Below the pieces are notes generated by a model, which was not told where the DNA came from, did no database searches, and worked only from the letters and a program-made list of their open reading frames with translations. Shown one piece after another: positions 1-8,516 of a stretch of DNA of 64,000 bases (within the stretch, counting starts at the first letter, position 1; each line of letters opens with the position of its first letter). The stretch lies in NCBI GenBank assembly GCA_023376005.1, contig CM042145.1, positions 61,583,228 to 61,647,227 of the forward strand, written 5' to 3'. Origin of the DNA: Doryteuthis pealeii. Lineage: Eukaryota > Mollusca > Cephalopoda > Myopsida > Loliginidae. A program made the translations under genes and the position numbers.

Positions 1-149
1 TAGACAGAGAAGAAAAGAAAAGGCGCTACGTAACACATGCGTTCTTATTTAATTTCGTTAGTCTCTCCAATATATTTCATTGCATTGAAACTTAAACATG
101 TGCACTCCGGGCGTAAGTATTTATGTTCAAATAAAATCGTTTTGATTTG

Positions 150-297
150 AATTCAACATTAATGAGAGCATTTATCCCTTTCTCATAAAATACTGTTGAC
201 AGTTTTTGAGCCATTTCTTCACTACAGATTTCACTTCCTCGTCACTGGAATAATGTTTGCCTCTCAAACCCTCTTTCATGGGACCGAAGAGATGATA
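150..297 (-). pseudogene. mariner transposase C-terminal fragment
   Basis: Reading the minus strand from about 297 gives YHLFGPMKEGLRGKHY, then SSDEEVKSVVKKWLKN. This is the familiar C-terminal region of mariner-family transposases: the HLFGPLKE-like block, then the 'SDEEV...KWL' helix. The reading continues degenerately to about 150. No N-terminal or catalytic DDD part is visible, so this is a dead fragment. It shares a 21-bp inverted repeat with the plus-strand fragment that follows (about 204-224 versus 310-330), so two mariner tails lie back to back. Confidence 0.7.
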
Positions 298-420
298 AAG
301 TGAAATATGTAGTGAAGAAATGGCTCAAAGAACAGTGAACAGAATATTACGGGGCAGGGATACATGTTCTCATTCGAAGGTGGAACATTGCTATTGAGAG
401 AAACGGTGAATATGTAGAGT
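298..420 (+). pseudogene. second mariner transposase C-terminal fragment
   Basis: The plus strand reads KVKYVVKKWLKEQ, a stop, then TEYYGAGIHVLIRRWN and IAIERNGEYVE. This matches the very end of mariner transposases (KWL...FY..GI..L..RW...I...GDYVE). It overlaps the conserved helix also present on the minus strand and extends further towards the C-terminus, so the two pieces are not one exon. There is an internal stop and no catalytic domain. It was probably formed by inverted insertion or rearrangement of two copies. Confidence 0.7.
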
Positions 421-1058
421 AGGGATGTGGTCCACAGAAGACCAGCTTCATTTTGATGTATGATACATGTTTCTGTGTTCGTGATTATACCCGTCCTAAA
501 CAAAATGGCATTACTTTTCGATTCACCCTTGTATACTAATAGCGGAGAGGAGGTGAAATTTTATATCTTGTTTTTATCACATTTGCAGTCACTTCGTACA
601 ATTGCTTTTTCGGTCGAAATTGAGAGCAGAAAACTAAATTATATTTTTCGCGCTGATAATTACACCAACGCAACGACATTCATATTTTTGTATCTTTTTT
701 TTTCTATCTTTCAGTTTGGCAACATTAATAATTGCTTCGATTTGGAATTATCGAACTGTTAGTAGAAATAACAGCGAATGAATTAAATATTGACAAATTT
801 GAACTTGTTTATGTCTTATGCCATCGCCTTGGTTAATTCAAACTTCAACCTTCTGTATTGAACCTTTTTTTATTAGAATATGTTTGCTGCCAACTCTGAC
901 CAAAACACTGAGATTTACAAGTAATTGAATAATCACTAGAAATCTAATATTAGTTCTTGTCAGAAGAAACAATTATTACATTGCAAAGTTTGAGTTTTTC
1001 GATATCGAAACATGTGAAGGCGAGGGGTGTAAAATGGTTACCATCATAGGAAATCCAC
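421..1058. other. unannotated AT-rich stretch
   Basis: No recognisable coding sequence, RNA gene or repeat. Short open frames such as 460-762 have AT-rich, low-complexity composition and no family resemblance. Confidence 0.5.
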
Positions 1059-1059
1059 A

Positions 1060-1115
1060 CGGTTGGTTTTTTTTATGGCATATCAAAGCTCGGTGGGTCA
1101 TTTAATGCTCAAATG
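1060..1115 (-). repeat. S-family tail fragment (subfamily A)
   Basis: Reads TATGGCATATCAAAGCTCGG and then GGGTCATTTAATGC. This is only the stem-loop tail of the S family, in antisense, preceded by GGTTGG-type tail repeats. Tail-only copies fit 5' truncation during target-primed reverse transcription. Confidence 0.6.
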
Positions 1116-1305
1116 GTTGGTTTGGTTTGTTAGATTTTACGGCATGTCAACCCTTGTTGGGTTATTTTATGTCGAAGAGGTTTTGTTCTATTTATGCTTG
1201 ATGGGTATTTAATTTTTTTGAATATTTTTTAAAATTCATTTTTTTTTCTATTTAACCCATAGATGGGACCCAAGCAGGAACTACCGCTCCGTGTCAGTCA
1301 GTCTT
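1116..1305 (-). repeat. S-family fragment (subfamily B)
   Basis: Starts with GGTTGG repeats and TTTTACGGCATGTCAACCC, continues through the AT-rich segment and ATTTAACCCATAGATGGGAC, and stops after the 'actaccgctccgtg' block. It is the 3' third of an S element read in antisense. Subfamily B is marked by ACGGCATGTCAACCCTTG and TTGGGTTATTTTATGCCGA. Confidence 0.75.
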
Positions 1306-1486
1306 AAAACAGCAAGAAGATTATAAATAACTGCATAACAAAGAGCTTTAAAAGCGGTAAAAATTTATACTTATTTCCGATATCGTGTTTGGGTTAACGG
1401 CTCACCGGTTCCATTTTCTGTTATATTAACCGTTAAAATCTTAACCGGGTCTGTTAATATTTATGCTCTTGGTGGAAAAAGAAGTA

Positions 1487-1646
1487 GTAATTGGTTGGTT
1501 GGTTGGATTTTACGGCATGTCAATCCTTGTTGGGTTATTTTTTAATTTTCTTGATAGGTACACAATTTTTTTAAAATTATTTTTAAATACATTTTTAAAA
1601 CTTATTTAACCCATAGATGGGACCCTAACAGATACAACCATTCCGT
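1487..1646 (-). repeat. S-family fragment (subfamily B), 5'-truncated
   Basis: GGTTGGTTGGTTGGATTTTA, then the ACGGCATGTCAA tail, the AT-rich linker and the CCCATAGATGGGACCCTAAC block. The sequence ends inside the element, so it is 5'-truncated in the sense orientation. The next S copy starts immediately after it. Confidence 0.75.
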
Positions 1647-1647
1647 G

Positions 1648-2132
1648 TTGGTTTGGTTTGTTTTGCGGCATATCAACCATGGTGGGTCATTTAATGCCGA
1701 CAAAAGTTTGAAATAAATTCCTTAATGGATACTCAATTTTTTTATAAACACATTTTTCTATTTAACCTATAGATGGGACTAACAGGTACAACCTTCCGGG
1801 TCAGAGTGGACCAGGGATAAATGGATCCCCAGACCTGAAACCTCACCATCAGATAGTTTAACGTCATTCCCAGGACATGAAGACCCTCACACACCGCCTT
1901 CTAGCACATACATGATAAAAAGGGTTGGAGCTTGCCATAAAGGTAATAGGGTTGAGGCAATATGTGCTAGGCCTTGACGTGCCCGTCTAGCCTAAAGACC
2001 AAAGTAGAGTGTTGCATGTCATGGACTGCTCAGCCACTAGTGTTCCATTCTTAAGAATCGCGGGTCGCCACCTACGGCTAAAAGGTGGCCCCATTGGGGG
2101 GGGGTCTTATCCCTCTGCAGCGTTGCAGTCAG
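1648..2132 (-). repeat. S-family copy (subfamily A), part 1, split by Gypsy
   Basis: A nearly full copy from the tail (GCGGCATATCAACC) through the CCTTCTAGCAC inverted-repeat block to CCCTCTGCAGCGTTGCAGTC. It breaks exactly where a Gypsy 5' LTR starts (2133) and resumes after the 3' LTR at 6251 with GTCCGTGTATTC. Unbroken copies read GCAGTCGGTGTATTC here, so the Gypsy element landed in this copy and made a 5-bp duplication (GTCAG/GTCCG, each one base from GTCGG). Confidence 0.8.
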
Positions 2133-2277
2133 TGTACTAATAAATCCAACGTACTTACCTCCCTTGAACATCTGTCAGTATAAAAGCAACCCTCTGACTA
2201 CGATCTAACTGATATTGTAAAGTAAAAGTAAAATAAAGCTTGCTAAAGTCTAAAACACTGGCTCTCTTTTTACGACA
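2133..2277 (+). repeat. 5' LTR of Gypsy element
   Basis: A 145-bp repeat starting TGTACTAATAAATCCAACGT and ending TTTTACGACA. It pairs with the copy at 6105-6250 with few differences. It contains a promoter-like GTATAAAAGC and an AAATAAAG polyadenylation-like signal. TG...CA ends and a 5-bp target duplication are as expected for Ty3/Gypsy LTRs. Confidence 0.85.
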
Positions 2278-2399
2278 ATTTATTTTACTTTACATTGGAG
2301 CACTTTATTTATCGCCGGAGAGATTTACCCATGACTCAGAATGTGAATCAGCCGACAAACGCTGTTCACTGACACACTACTTGAAAACCCTAGTCGGCC

Positions 2400-3060
2400 C
2401 ATTAACAAGCGCGCCCTTCTGACTAACTACGTGTCTCACTCAATCAACGAAATCATTACAGACTGTAAGTCCTATGAACAAGCTAGAGAAAAGCTACACT
2501 CAACTTATGTAAAACCAAAAGGAACTGTTCGCTCGGCATGTACTCGCCACAGGAGTCGGGCGAAACATTGGACCATTTTATAAAAGCACTTCGAACTTTA
2601 AGCAAGAATTACAATTTTCGTCCTATGTCTGCAATTGAGGCACACACCTGGACATTGCATAGACCATTTAAGAAGGCGTCTAAGAAGACAACGACTTCTT
2701 GAAAATATGACTCCCTTTAAAAACAGCTTACGAACAAGCATATACATGCGAACTGGCTATCCAGCTATCCGGCGCTTATTTTCAACCTGACACTATAGGT
2801 GCCGCCCTAAAACAACCTGTTCTTACTGCCCCTCCCCCTCAATAATAGTCAGGCTTATTCCTCTAACCAAAATGCACTGTATTCAAACTTTTCAGAACAA
2901 TATGTCGCTGCAGCCCAAAGGATACGGACATGCTGTTACTGGGGTTTAAGATTACATCCACGACACTAATGTCCTGCCAGAGAAATTCAATGCCTAAATG
3001 TAAAAAGAAAATAGGTAATTTTCCGAGTGTTTGCAAATCTTACAAAAATACTTCTCTAAA
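2400..3060 (+). pseudogene. Gypsy gag remnant with degenerate zinc knuckles
   Basis: Frame-shifting translations give capsid-like pieces (HYLKTLVGPLTSAPF; then ALRTLSKNYNFRPMSA about 2590-2640). Near 2925-3045 there is a double zinc-knuckle relic, CYWGLRLHPRH followed by CPARNSMPKCKKK and FPSVC, in which several ligand cysteines or histidines are lost or shifted. In this family the gag protein coats the RNA, and tandem C-x2-C-x-H-x-C knuckles bind it. Several stops rule out function. Confidence 0.65.
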
Positions 3061-3099
3061 ATCCACCCCCTCTATCAGTTCAATGCCGTTTTCAACAAC

Positions 3100-3360
3100 T
3101 TCGGCCGTATTCCCTGACTGCCTATCAAAAACAATTATAAAAATTAACGGCATCACCAATGCATTATTAGACACTGGCAGTTCTGAAAATTACATTAGAG
3201 AGAGTCTAGTGAAAATTAACAGGTGGAATTATATTTCCTCTCCAAGGAAAGTTACTATGGCAAACGCATCGTTGTACCTAAGTGGCTACTTTTGGGCTAA
3301 ACTACAATATGGTAACGTCTCATATAAAGCAGTTATCTCTAATGAAAGATCTTTGCTGTG
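3100..3360 (+). pseudogene. retrotransposon aspartic protease remnant
   Basis: Within the open frame 2930-3361, residues about 60-143 read INGITNALLDTGSSENYIRE. The LLDTGSSENYI motif is the active-site D-T/S-G signature of retropepsins, and the catalytic Asp is kept. In the intact polyprotein this domain matures Gag-Pol. It sits between the gag knuckles and RT as expected. The frame closes at 3361, and RT restarts in another frame, so the polyprotein is broken. Confidence 0.8.
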
Positions 3361-3421
3361 AGGTGATATTAGGCCATGATATTTTTCTACAACACTCTAG
3401 CATTGAAATTCCGTTTGGTGG

Positions 3422-3639
3422 AAACAATTTATAAAATCCGAAATAAAAAGAATGTTTAATTACTCCTTCCTGAAGCAAAGTACGTCACCATTGAGGGCTC
3501 GAGTATTAACAGCTACAGGAAATCATAAAAAGAGAATGGTTATCGACGATTTCCAAACAATAAATCAATTCACATTGCTGGACGCGTATCCTTTGCCTCG
3601 AATAGACGAAATGTTATGCAACATAACTAAATATCGTAT
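3422..3639 (+). pseudogene. RT fragment, duplicate copy 1
   Basis: Translates as SPLRARVLTATGNHKKRMVI, then DDFQTINQFTLLDAYPLPRIDE. This is the N-terminal RT block (fingers, leading to the 'AYPLPRID' motif) of a Gypsy polymerase. The same 218 bases recur at 4003-4224 with small changes. Copy 1 stops at '...ATATCGTAT', where a foreign 317-bp LTR starts. The true RT continues only from copy 2. Confidence 0.85.
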
Positions 3640-3956
3640 TGTTGTAAAGGGAAGTAACCGGATAATCCCTCACGTATGCAAATGAGTACGTATAAAAGAA
3701 CAACACGAAGATTAGCTCAGTGTGATGCGAGGTGATCTCCACCACCGAAGGTTGTTTTCGTATTCTCGGATGTAAACCTACGTGCTACAGCTCTTCAGAA
3801 GATAAGTAATCTTTACCAATCAATCCTCTTTTACGCTCAGAGACTTTTTACCTTGCCGGCCGAGAGCCATTTTTGTTATTTGTATTCATTGTAATAATAA
3901 ACTATTATTACAACCACTCGCAATCTTCTCGTTAATGTATTTCTAATACATAACAC
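3640..3956 (+). repeat. solo LTR-like element (family shared with 36,130)
   Basis: 317 bp starting TGTTGTAAAGGGAAGTAACC and ending CTAATACATAACA, with TG...CA ends. It holds ACGTATAAAAGAACA (TATA-like) and AATAATAAAC (polyadenylation-like). A near-identical copy lies at 36,130-36,440 inside the Penelope-like element. No clear target duplication is visible at either site. Here it separates two copies of an RT segment, followed by a 46-bp filler at 3957-4002. No internal region is attached, so it is best read as a solo LTR. Confidence 0.7.
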
Positions 3957-4002
3957 AAATTAACATTAAAAATTTGTGGACTGTTAATATTCGCACGACG
4001 AT

Positions 4003-4735
4003 AAACAATTTATAAAATCCGAAATAAAAAGAATGTTTAATTACTCCTTCCTGAAGCAAAGTACGTCACCATTGAGGGCTCAAGTATTAATAACAGCTAC
4101 AGGAAATCATAAAAAGAGAATGGTTATCGACGATTTCCAGACATTAAATCAATTCACATTGCTGGACGCGTATCCTTTGCCTCGAATAGACGAAATGTTA
4201 TGCAACATAAGCTAAATATCGTATATTCAGCACACTAGAATTAAAACGTGCTAATCATCAGGTCGCCATTAAGACAAAGGATAAATCCTACAGTGCATTT
4301 GAAGCGGCTGGACGGTTAGACCAGTTTCGTAGAATACCGTTCGGAGTAACGAATGAAGTGGCCAGTTTTCAAGGAATAATCGACAAAATTATAACTGAAG
4401 AAAAATTAAGAAACTTTTGCCTATATAGACAATGTGACCGTGTGTTGCCACGACCAAAACCTCAGACGGTCCATGGACAACATCACCTTAAATAACGACA
4501 AATGCTCATTCGGACAAAATGAAATAAAGCTACTGGGCTATACAATAAGCAATGGTTCAATGAAGCCGGGTCTAGGGAGATTGAGACCCTTACTCGAATT
4601 GCCAGTCCCAAATAATATACGTGCGCTACGACGAACCCTGGGAATGTTCGCCCATTACTCGCAATGGATCGTCTCTTTTTCGGAAAAGATACGCCCATTA
4701 ACACAAGCAGACACTTTCCTCATTCAGTAGTGGAA
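4003..4735 (+). pseudogene. Gypsy reverse transcriptase remnant
   Basis: Copy 2 of the RT N-terminus (4033-4215) runs on into pieces reading SYSAFEAAGRLDQFRRIPFG and VTNEVASFQGIIDKIIT (about 4285-4400), a damaged active-site region, then NDKCSFGQNEIKLLGYTISN and LRRTLGMFAHYSQWI (4434-4730). These are the standard RT palm, thumb and connection motifs of Ty3/Gypsy. The Y-x-DD box is not intact: the sequence near 4420-4440 has shifted frame around 'LYRQCDR'. In an active element this enzyme copies the RNA into DNA in the virus-like particle. Confidence 0.85.
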
Positions 4736-5130
4736 GCCTTTGAAAAACTTAAGCGGGATATTGCAAAATCTGTAATTACAACAATAAATATTCTGTTTCA
4801 CTCGTAGTTGAAACTGATGCATCAGTGCGCAATCGCCGCTTCAATAAGGCAAGCCGACCGCCCTGTAGTATTCTTTTCAAGAACTCTCGGCCAGAACGAA
4901 GGATACTGCGATCGAAAAAGAAGCCTACGCCATAGTTGAGGCAATGGAGACATTATTTAATTGGACCCCACTTCAGACTAGTAACAAAAATCTGTTGCGT
5001 TTAATGTTCAATCTAAAGTCTACCAGTAAGATCAAAAACGAAAAAATAGCAAGGTGGCGAATTTAACTATCGTGTTTTTCTTTCACATCACCTACCGACC
5101 CGGTAAAGAAAATTTGATCGCGACGTCCTA
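4736..5130 (+). pseudogene. Gypsy RNase H remnant
   Basis: Fragments such as VETDASVRNRRFNK (about 4808-4850), ARPVVFFSRTLG-like reading (4858-4890) and ATVEKEAYAIVE-like reading (4905-4945) match the RNase H domain of Ty3/Gypsy Pol. They are followed by a 'YRPGKENLIATS' stretch (5095-5130). The stretch is full of frameshifts. The domain would degrade the RNA strand of the RNA:DNA hybrid. Confidence 0.7.
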
Positions 5131-5145
5131 TCGAGAGTATGCAGC

Positions 5146-5720
5146 ATGATTTCAAGCGTGAAAAAACTCCAGACCCTACATAAGGGGCTATACCACCCTG
5201 GCGTAACACGAATGGTTCATGCAGTAAAGAGTAGGAACCTACCCTTTTCAGGGGAGGACATTAGAAAAATGACAAATTCCTGCCGAACGTGTACCGAGAT
5301 AAAACCCAAATTCTATAGTCCTACACCTGGAACCAGGGTAACGGCCAGTGTGAGGGATACAACGGCCTTATATGGAAAACTATTCAATTGGCTGCTTCAA
5401 CCCATAATTGCTCAATAAATAATTGGGAAAATATTCTTCCAGCAGCCCTATACGCAATACGATCTTTACTGTGTATGGTAACCAACGCCACTCCACACAA
5501 AGATTCCTACCTTTCCAGCGACGGAGTTCAGCGGGGACCTCGCTTCCCTCTATCAACCAGGTACGGTTCTCCTAAGACGCTACGTTCGCTATACCAAGCA
5601 TGACCCATTGGTAGACGAAGTGGAATTGATAGAAGCAAACCCCCAGTACGCACTTGTGCAACACCCTGACGGAAGGCGAGCAACCGTTTCTCTCGGAGAT
5701 GTAACAGATTAAAAATTACC
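5146..5720 (+). pseudogene. Gypsy integrase remnant lacking the catalytic core
   Basis: Starts with a well-kept H2C2 zinc finger: LHKGLYHPGVTRMVHAV, then LPFSGEDIRKM and SCRTCTEIKPKF (5146-5320). About 30 codons later the reading is already at the core's end (ERYNGLIWK-like, about 5350; NNWENILPAALYAIRSLLC, 5408-5470), then the C-terminal domain in other frames (about 5560-5710). Most of the D,D-35-E catalytic core, roughly 130 residues in related elements, is deleted, so this copy could not integrate. Confidence 0.8.
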
Positions 5721-5724
5721 CTAA

Positions 5725-6081
5725 ATGAGACCTGGTCCCTCTAACGATGAAACTCAACCGGGAGACTATCATAGCGGAATTGCTCCCGAAACATTACACT
5801 CAGATGATGATACAGTTACCCCTACACCTCCGTCAGACCTTTCAGAAGAATCAACATCTGAAGTACTGACGATACTATATGATCCTGATGAGCGATCAAT
5901 ACCCCAGAAGTGTGTCCATCCAGAAACGGATCCTGATGATCAATATTCAGACTCTGAGCGGCCTCATCCACAAAGCGAGATATCTCCTAATTCGAATAAC
6001 CCGTTGCTAGACCGTGAACTACCTAGACGTTTACAAAGAACTCATAAAGAACCAAGATATTTAAAAGATTTCCTACTATGA
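5725..6081 (+). CDS. C-terminal tail of Gypsy polyprotein (open, 118 codons)
   Basis: An open frame from a possible ATG to the polypurine tract. It is rich in Asp, Ser, Pro and Glu, then basic at the end (RELPRRLQRTHKEPRYLKDF). Related short-LTR Gypsy elements end Pol in such a disordered tail with an R-x-x-x-P-x-YLKDF close, so this is the C-terminus of integrase rather than a separate gene. It ends 23 bp before the 3' LTR. Confidence 0.55.
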   Translation: MRPGPSNDETQPGDYHSGIAPETLHSDDDTVTPTPPSDLSEESTSEVLTILYDPDERSIPQKCVHPETDPDDQYSDSERPHPQSEISPNSNNPLLDRELPRRLQRTHKEPRYLKDFLL

Positions 6082-6104
6082 GTAAAGAAATATGTAGGGG
6101 AGAA

Positions 6105-6250
6105 TGTACTAATAAATCCAACGTAATTCCCTCCCCTTGAACATCTGTCTGTATAAAAGCAACCCTCTGACTACGATCTAACTGATGTTGTCAGAGTAAA
6201 GTAAAATAAAACTTGCTAAAGTCGGAAACACTGGGTCTCTTTTTACTACA
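6105..6250 (+). repeat. 3' LTR of Gypsy element
   Basis: 146 bp, TGTACTAATAAATCCAACGT to TTTTTACTACA. It aligns end to end with 2133-2277. The purine run AGGGGAGAA directly before it is the polypurine tract. The interrupted S element resumes immediately downstream. Confidence 0.85.
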
Positions 6251-6291
6251 GTCCGTGTATTCTAACTCCCCGATCGACAGGACTAGTTAAA
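6251..6291 (-). repeat. S-family copy, part 2 (completes 1648-2132)
   Basis: GTCCGTGTATTCTAACTCCC, then CGATCGACAGGAC: the 5' end (sense orientation) of the S copy split by the Gypsy insertion. Confidence 0.75.
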
Positions 6292-6300
6292 GCGGTGGTA

Positions 6301-6876
6301 TACAACATATTGTTTTGTTTTACGGCATATCAACCTTGGTGGGTCATTTAATGCCGACAAAGTTGTGAAATAAATTCATTCTTAATGCATAATACAATTG
6401 TTTATAAACTCATGTTTTTCTATTTAACCCATTGATGGGACCCTAATTAGGTACTACCACTCCGGGTCAGAGTGGACCAGGGAGCAATGGTGATGAAGGG
6501 GTGTTCCACATTCCCCAAACCTCCAGAACTGGAACCTCACCATTAGATAGTTTAACGTCATTCCCAGGACATGTAGACCCGCAGCCACCGCTTTCTAGCA
6601 CCCATATGATAAAAAGGGCTGGGAGTTGCCATAAGGACAAATAGGTGCTAGGGCTTGTGACCAGCCGATTGATCGGAGGGGGCCTCTCCGACCGCCCGTC
6701 TAGCCCAAGATAGGGTCAAAGTGGAGCATTGCAAGTCATGGACTGCTCATCCACCTGGGTTCTATCCTTAAGCATCACGGGTCGCCACCCACGGCCAACA
6801 GGTGGTCCCATTGGGGGAGTATTACCCCTGTGCACAGGTGCAGCCGGTGCATTCTAGCACCCCAGCCGACAGGGCA
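6301..6876 (-). repeat. S-family copy, full length (subfamily A)
   Basis: Runs from a TTGTTTTGTTTTACGGCATA tail, through the AT-rich linker, CCCATTGATGGGACCCTAA, the 'gagtggaccagggagcaatgg' block, the CTAGCACCCATATGAT / inverted-partner block, CCGACCGCCCGTCTAGCCC and CGGGTCGCCACCCACGGCCA, to CCCCAGCCGACAGGGCA. About 575 bp with no open frame. It is a good reference copy for the family. Confidence 0.85.
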
Positions 6877-7345
6877 TGGAGTTGTTTAAATTGAAATTTA
6901 GAAACTTAATGAATTAGTTAACTTTCTAGTAAGACAGTTTTTATCCGTTTATCAATAAGATTTGAAAATTTTCTGAAAAATCTGGATAGCTCTAAGCATT
7001 CAATCTCTGAAGAAATAATCCTTTTACAGTTATAGAAATGTGTAACATTTCTGCTATTCATTTTTCTATCTAATTGATTTATGTAAGTTGTTTAAAGAAG
7101 CCATGGAGTAACGATGATTTTTGTCGTCTCGATGTTCCATTTCAATTTTTGGGAGCAATTGGTAAAAATCTTATCAGTACAGCAAGAAAGATATAGTCTA
7201 ATTTCAAATTATTGGATCTAGTGTGAAAAGTTTATCTTTTATTTTCACTTTGTTTGGTTTTACTTATTTCTTGGAGGGGATTATTTATCTTCAATTTTTT
7301 CTACTGTGTGTTTCAAGAGATTTGATATCAATGGAGATGTACACG
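6877..7345. other. unannotated AT-rich stretch
   Basis: No motif recognised. The open frame 7223-7447 is hydrophobic and Phe-rich because of T-rich DNA, with no family resemblance. Confidence 0.4.
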
Positions 7346-7348
7346 GTG

Positions 7349-7538
7349 TCTCATAAATCGACATATCAATACTCGTGTAGTGAGATAGCCAATTGCGTGT
7401 TATCTCATTTGCATATGTCTACTACAGCGGTAGATATAAAAAGATAGTTCTACGACATAAGACACTCAGCCAAAAAATGCCGCAACGCTTATCGTGGCTA
7501 AGATTAAAGTGTAGCATCTGTTCTGCATTTTATTTTTT
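7349..7538 (+). repeat. possible LTR upstream of a gag-like start
   Basis: Starts TGTCTCATAAATCGACATAT, contains TAGATATAAAAAGATAG (TATA-like) and ends TTTTTTACA. A short gag-like frame begins 70 bp later (7608). TG...CA ends, promoter and position suggest a 5' LTR, but no second copy is in the window, so the call is tentative. Confidence 0.35.
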
Positions 7539-7607
7539 ACATAGGCTGGCAGTCGGTTCCTGTTAAGGAGAAAAAGGTAACTAATTGGCTCCTGTTAAGG
7601 AGGTCCG

Positions 7608-7751
7608 ATGGACGTGTCAGACAGCAGGTCTGACAGGTCCGATGCACTTTGCATCGAAATAGACTGCCGACCGGATGAAGCTATCACACACGATGGAACC
7701 AAGGGGAGCGCTAAGGGAGAGACAAGTCCAGGAACGACACTCTACCAATGA
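7608..7751 (+). pseudogene. possible gag N-terminus fragment (47 codons)
   Basis: A short frame starting MDVSDSRSDRSDALCIEIDC, rich in Asp, Ser and Arg. This resembles the N-terminal leader of gag proteins in LTR elements. It stops after 47 codons, and an S-family tail begins 115 bp later. It may belong with the candidate LTR just upstream. A separate gag capsid fragment occurs at 13,833. No domain is certain. Confidence 0.3.
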
Positions 7752-7866
7752 CAGACATGAAGTCACCCCTCATTGTTGGCGGCCGTTAAAAAAGATACCA
7801 AACACGACCAAAGCTCATATCTACGAGCAAGCGATCCCGGGTCTGGATTTGAAGCTGACGGCAGGA

Positions 7867-8038
7867 GCCGGTTTGGTTTGGTTGGGTTTTACGGCTAGTC
7901 AACCCTTTGGGTCATTTTATGCCGAATACTTATGGTAAAAAAAAATGTTTAATGCTGACAAAGTTTTGAAATAATTTCATTTTTAATGATAATACAATTT
8001 TGTTTATAAACTCATGTTTTCTATTTAACCCATAGATG
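7867..8038 (-). repeat. S-family fragment, subfamily C (LINE-type tail on S body)
   Basis: Antisense read: GGTTTGGTTGGGTTTTACGG, a TATGCCGAATACTTATGG stretch, then AATGTTTAATGCTGACAAAG and the normal S body up to CCCATAGATG. The tail resembles the 3' end of the Jockey-like LINE (24,713-24,796), joined to a subfamily A body. It stops abruptly where LINE copy A begins. Confidence 0.7.
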
Positions 8039-8039
8039 C

Positions 8040-8515
8040 GCAAACTTTCTGCCCTCTCCAGAAGACGGAAGAGCAAAGATCTTTGGTTTCTGGAGGGGGA
8101 TAACGTATGCGGAGAGGTCAAAAGACCTAACGCATGTCCAAAGGACTGCTTCTTCACCCTCTGAAGAAGTAGAACAAAGGGGGTGGATAACCCGAGAAAC
8201 TTTAGGGGTGCTCCTATGGTGACCACCTTTATCCAGGAGGGTCGCGCCACTGGTGTGTGGGCGATGGTAAAAGCGGCTGAATTGGCCTCCCCCTCCTTGT
8301 AGCATATGAAGGCTTTCCGCCATGGGCGGGCTCCCATTTATGTCCACCCTTCTTTGTATAGGACTCTAAAAGTCTTATATCCCAGGAACGTCGGCGGTAT
8401 CATCCATACGAAAGAGTCCCCGTTGAACTCTGAAAAGGCAGTATGGGGCCTGCAGTCGGCGAATTGAAATCGTCTGACTTCCGGTCCGAAGTGGACACTG
8501 ATTAAGCAAGTTTAT
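8040..8515 (+). pseudogene. Tx1-like LINE copy A: ORF1 C-terminus
   Basis: Damaged but alignable with the ORF1 ends of copies B (16,400-16,820) and C (20,400-20,840). Shared landmarks are an N-x-L-x-F-x-D/G-APLVTTFI-like block near 8200-8235, 'PIYVHPSLYRTLK' near 8330-8370 and the WTLIKQV-like end at 8490-8515 immediately before ORF2. ORF1 proteins of L1/Tx1-like LINEs are RNA-binding chaperones. The 5' part is missing; the element is truncated against an S-family fragment. Confidence 0.6.
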
Positions 8516-8516
8516 A

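Larger units (their letters stand above)
2278..6104 (+). mobile_element. Ty3/Gypsy internal region, heavily mutated
   Basis: The order is gag with a zinc-knuckle region (about 2400-3050), aspartic protease, reverse transcriptase, RNase H, integrase zinc finger, integrase C-terminus, an acidic/basic tail, then a polypurine run AGGGGAGAA against the 3' LTR. This is the Ty3/Gypsy order (PR-RT-RH-IN). RT and integrase motifs resemble the CsRn1/Kabuki-like group of short-LTR elements; that subgroup call is from recognition only. Multiple stops and frameshifts, an internal duplication with a foreign LTR (3422-4224) and a missing integrase core make it inactive. No convincing primer-binding site is visible after the 5' LTR. 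Confidence 0.85.

Noticed and set aside
276..762. Short open frames at 276-503 and 460-762 as host genes
   Set aside because: No homology recognised, AT-driven composition, and overlap with mariner fragments on one side.
3720..3760. tRNA-like box A (ATTAGCTCAGTGTGATG) in the solo LTR
   Set aside because: No box B or cloverleaf follows; it lies just downstream of the LTR TATA-like box and is part of the LTR in both copies.
6301..6876. S family as a Helitron or foldback DNA transposon because of the hairpin at one end
   Set aside because: No TC/CTRR ends or AT target seen, no terminal inverted repeats, and 10-13 bp target duplications with a simple-sequence tail favour retroposition.
6301..6876. 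Pol III promoter in the S family (TGGCTGAGCAG fits box A; GATCAATCG is near box B)
   Set aside because: Box A lies over 100 bases from the sense 5' end, box B misses its last base and is far downstream; chance matches are likely without expression data.
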